From Terfezia claveryi (Eukaryota > Ascomycota > Pezizomycetes > Pezizales > Pezizaceae): a stretch of DNA of 64,000 bases. The stretch lies in contig WHUX01000066.1 in the NCBI GenBank assembly GCA_015179025.1, positions 207,236-271,235 on the forward strand. Reading direction: 5' to 3'. Position numbers and translations under genes: made by a program. The notes below the pieces were generated by a model. That model was not told the origin of the DNA, did no database searches, and saw only the letters and a program-made list of their open reading frames with translations. Of the stretch, positions 61,741-64,000 are shown piece after piece (within the stretch, counting starts at the first letter, position 1; the number at the start of each line of letters is the position of its first letter).

Positions 61741-62760
61741 AGACGCCACTGATGCCACCGGAGACATTCTGCCAGTTGGGGACGCCGCCCTCCAGATGTC
61801 GCGTCTGGGATGCACCACTGTCTTCGGGAGACACCGGAGGCATTCTGCTACTTAGGGATGACCTCCTCTAGATGTCCTGTCTGGGAGACACCACTGTCTC
61901 TCAGTGTCTCTGAGTGTCCCCGAGAGACACCACCGTCTCTGAGTGTCTCCGAGAGACACCACTGTCTCTGGGAGACAGACCGGAGACATTCTGCTACTTG
62001 GGCATGACCTCTCTAGATGTCCCGTCCGGGAGAAACCACTGTCTCTGAGTGTCTCCGAGAGACACCACCGTCTCTGAGTGTCTCCGAGAGACACCACCGT
62101 CTCTGAGTGTCTGCGAGAGACACCACTGGATCCGGGAGACAGACCGGAGACATTCTACTACTTGGGCATGACCTCTCTAGATGTCCCGTCCGGGAGACAC
62201 CACTGTCTCTGAGTGTCTCTGAGTGTCCCCGAGAGACACCACTGTCTCTGAGTGTCTCCGAGAGACACCACTGTCTCCAGGAGACAGACCGGAGACATTC
62301 TGCTACTTGGGCATGACCTCTCTAGATGTCCCATCCGGGAGACCCCACTGTCTCTGAGTGTCTCCGAGAGACACCACCGTCTCTGAGTGTCTCCGAGAGA
62401 CACCACTGTCTCCGGGAGACAGACCAGAGACATTCTGCTACTTGGGCATGACCTCTCTAGATGTCCTGTCCAGAAGACACCACTGTCTCTGAGTGTCTCT
62501 GAGTGTCTCCGAGAGACACCACCATCTCTGAGTGTCTCCGAGAGACACTACTGTCTCCAGGAGGCAGACCGGAGACATTCTGCCACTTGGGGACGACCTC
62601 CTCTGGATGTCGCATCCGGGAGACACCACTGTCTCTGAGTGTCTCCGAGAGACACCACTGTCTCCGGGAGACAGATCGGAGACATTCTGCTACTTGGGGA
62701 CGACCTCCTCCAGATGTCGCGTCTGGGAGACACCACTGTCTCTAGGTGTTTGTGAGTGTT
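61741..62760. repeat. Self-complementary minisatellite
   Basis: Eight blocks start with ggagacattctgc-like words (61760, 61836, 61982, 62146, 62291, 62426, 62571, 62678). Each holds a variable number of a 27-28-bp subunit with gagacaccactgtctc and gtgtctccgag. GAGAC and GTCTC alternate throughout, so either strand can fold. Frames on both strands are products of the repeat. Confidence 0.9.
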
Positions 62761-63314
62761 TCCAGGAGACCTTTACCCCACTCGAGTCTCCCGGCATATG
62801 CCCTGCCTATCGGGTGCTCCTATCGTCCGTCCTCCCGATCATTGTCTTCGTGTTGCACACTCTCTTACGCTGTTCACCCTGCGTCACCCGCTGTCTGTCT
62901 CTCAGTGAACTCCTATAGTCTCTTGTCGACTGCCTGCCTCCCAGAGGTCCATAATTACCCACTATATCCCCTTGCCACCTTAGTCTCCTAGCGACCCCTA
63001 ACTTGCAAATTGTCTCGCACACATTGGTGGCCATTCAGAAGCCTAGCATTGCCTTTCCATAGCGCTCCCCATTTATTTATCCCCCTATGCAATCTTCGTA
63101 TCCCTTCTATCCACTGATGTACATTCAACCCGAGTCCAATATCTTCTCCATATCCCAACATTATAAACAAAATCAACAAAAATATAACAGAGATCAACCA
63201 GCTCAAAAAATATAATTCTTCGCCCGCCCCCCCCCAAAAAAAAAAAAAAAAAACCAATTGCCTTATGCCGGTCACCCTTAACCACTTACATGACACTCAC
63301 AACCCTTCCCACTC
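62761..63314. other. No gene seen; C9A18 run at 63227-63253
   Basis: A C-run followed by 18 A could be a decayed poly-A tail of a plus-strand retroposon or simple-sequence drift. This is also the 3' flank of the right-hand gene. Confidence 0.35.
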
Positions 63315-64000
63315 TTATACTACCTCCACGTCCTCCACGTCCTCCACGTCCTCCACGTCCTCCACGTCCTCCTCATCCTCCTCATCCTCCTCATCCTCAT
63401 TATCCTCGTCATCCTCGTTGTCTCCCTCGTCCCCTTCGTCATCCTCGTTGTCTCCCTCGTCCGCCTTGTCTACCTCACCTGCCTTATCTACCTCATGTGC
63501 CTCCTGATCATCCTCCTGTTGCTGATTACCCGTACCTCCACCCTTGTGTGCTGTGCCACACCCTCCATCCCTATCCATACCCTCAGTGTCCCCACCATAC
63601 GCAAGTTCTATTCCCCTGATCATCTCTGATCTATCTGGTTCGCCATATAGTCGAGTCGGCTCCTGCTCATCCTCACTTGTGTCCTTTTCTATCGAACTAT
63701 CCACATAATCTACCACAAGGTCTTCTGCTGCCGCCTTCTCAAGATCTGCTCGAAGTTGTTTGGCATACTTCTTCATCTCTTCCGCATCAACCTTGTATGC
63801 GCTGTTAGGGACCCACTTTACCCGCGTACCAGATTTTTGGCTTTTCCTCACAATGTCTGACTTTAGCACACTAATCAGTGTGCTCTGCACACTGGTCGGC
63901 ATAGCTCCCCATTGTTTGATTAGTCTGGTAAAGTGCTCTGTGCAGATTGTCAGTGGCAAGGCAGCTCTTCTCCGGACTCCCCAACTTACTGATTGAGTTC
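63315..64000 (-). CDS. Acidic-tailed protein of unknown function, 3' part of a host gene
   Basis: The frame is open from the window edge to TAA at 63315. The upstream half is mixed (FTRLIKQWGAMPTSVQSTLI) with a basic patch (SDIVRKSQKSGTRVKWVPN) and a Lys/Glu helix. From about 63530 it becomes Asp/Glu-rich, ending in EED and VED repeats that come from cctccacgt units on the plus strand (63325-63385). I do not recognise the family. A long acidic tail fits a nuclear or histone-binding role, but this is a guess. The 5' exons lie outside the window. No stops or RIP-like decay. Confidence 0.5.
   Translation of the reverse strand, partial: TQSVSWGVRRRAALPLTICTEHFTRLIKQWGAMPTSVQSTLISVLKSDIVRKSQKSGTRVKWVPNSAYKVDAEEMKKYAKQLRADLEKAAAEDLVVDYVDSSIEKDTSEDEQEPTRLYGEPDRSEMIRGIELAYGGDTEGMDRDGGCGTAHKGGGTGNQQQEDDQEAHEVDKAGEVDKADEGDNEDDEGDEGDNEDDEDNEDEEDEEDEEDVEDVEDVEDVEDVEVV
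63938..63989 (-). other. Probable 52-nt spliceosomal intron
   Basis: On minus it starts GTAAGT, has a branch-like CACTGACAAT, and ends CTGCACAG. Length and sites are typical of filamentous ascomycetes. The frame is also open without splicing, so splicing is inferred from the signals. Confidence 0.5.

Noticed and set aside
61810..62745. Many overlapping frames on both strands
   Set aside because: All come from the GAGAC/GTCTC minisatellite, whose unit has no stop in several frames.
63227..63253. C9A18 run as the tail of a plus-strand retroposon
   Set aside because: No coding or repeat sequence recognisable as a LINE or SINE lies upstream, and no target duplication was found.
62988..63296. 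102-codon minus-strand frame with a Phe-rich hydrophobic start
   Set aside because: The Phe run is the translation of a poly-A tract; no domain and no conserved feature.

Overview
The window looks like a repeat-filled compartment of a filamentous fungus, most likely an ascomycete of the Pezizomycotina. The grounds are chromodomain Ty3/gypsy elements, Ty1/copia elements, pogo/Fot1-like and Tc1/mariner-like DNA transposons, a Tad-type LINE, short GT-AG introns, and stop codons that mostly look like C:G to T:A changes of Gln, Trp and Arg codons, as RIP-type mutation would leave. No rRNA or tRNA gene and no CRISPR array was seen. Only two stretches look like host genes: an uncharacterised 447-codon gene at 2931-4274 (-) and the 3' part of an acidic-tailed gene at 63315-64000 (-) with a probable 52-nt intron.

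Layout. 1-1671 holds the Gag end of a retroelement running off the left edge. 5957-14047 is a pogo/Fot1-like transposon (N, -) split by a complete chromovirus (A, +, 7328-13154, 5-bp target duplication agaac). 14100-15465 holds LINE 3' remnants and tandem repeats. 15538-49567 is one stack of nested insertions. A 5'-truncated LINE (J, duplication AATTGCG) received copia element D (16158-49158, -). D in turn received (i) a solo LTR H (17745-30112, duplication tcaac), which contains a complete gypsy element F (17991-29674, +, duplication gcttg), whose 3' LTR contains a Tc1/mariner-like transposon G (26397-29106, TA); (ii) a pogo-like transposon E (30198-32443, TA); and (iii) a chromovirus B1 (33824-46146, -, duplication gtatc) that carries a related chromovirus C1 (36495-42765, -, duplication tcctt). 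Removing each insert plus one copy of its duplication restores the reading frame of the host element wherever I could test it.

To the right, copia fragment K is split by a third related chromovirus C2 (50059-56362, -, duplication aacca), which keeps an 896-codon open frame. Copia element M (57032-60720, +) is in one frame once solo LTR L1 (59002-59681, duplication gcatg) is removed, and ends at F2, a truncated F copy (60721-about 61705). A self-complementary minisatellite (61741-62760) separates this from the right-hand gene.

The least ordinary signals are these. The LTRs of several families are chains of short perfect hairpins. One hairpin is shared by A, B1 and C2, differs in copy number between the two LTRs of one element, and is replaced by another hairpin in C1. 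The B/C family has a GGGAAAA -1 frameshift site at the gag-pol junction. Element F carries a Cys-rich open frame antisense to its leader and a Cys/His-rich insert inside pol. Transposon G has an intron largely made of a minisatellite. In-frame minisatellites have expanded inside the copia and gypsy polyproteins.
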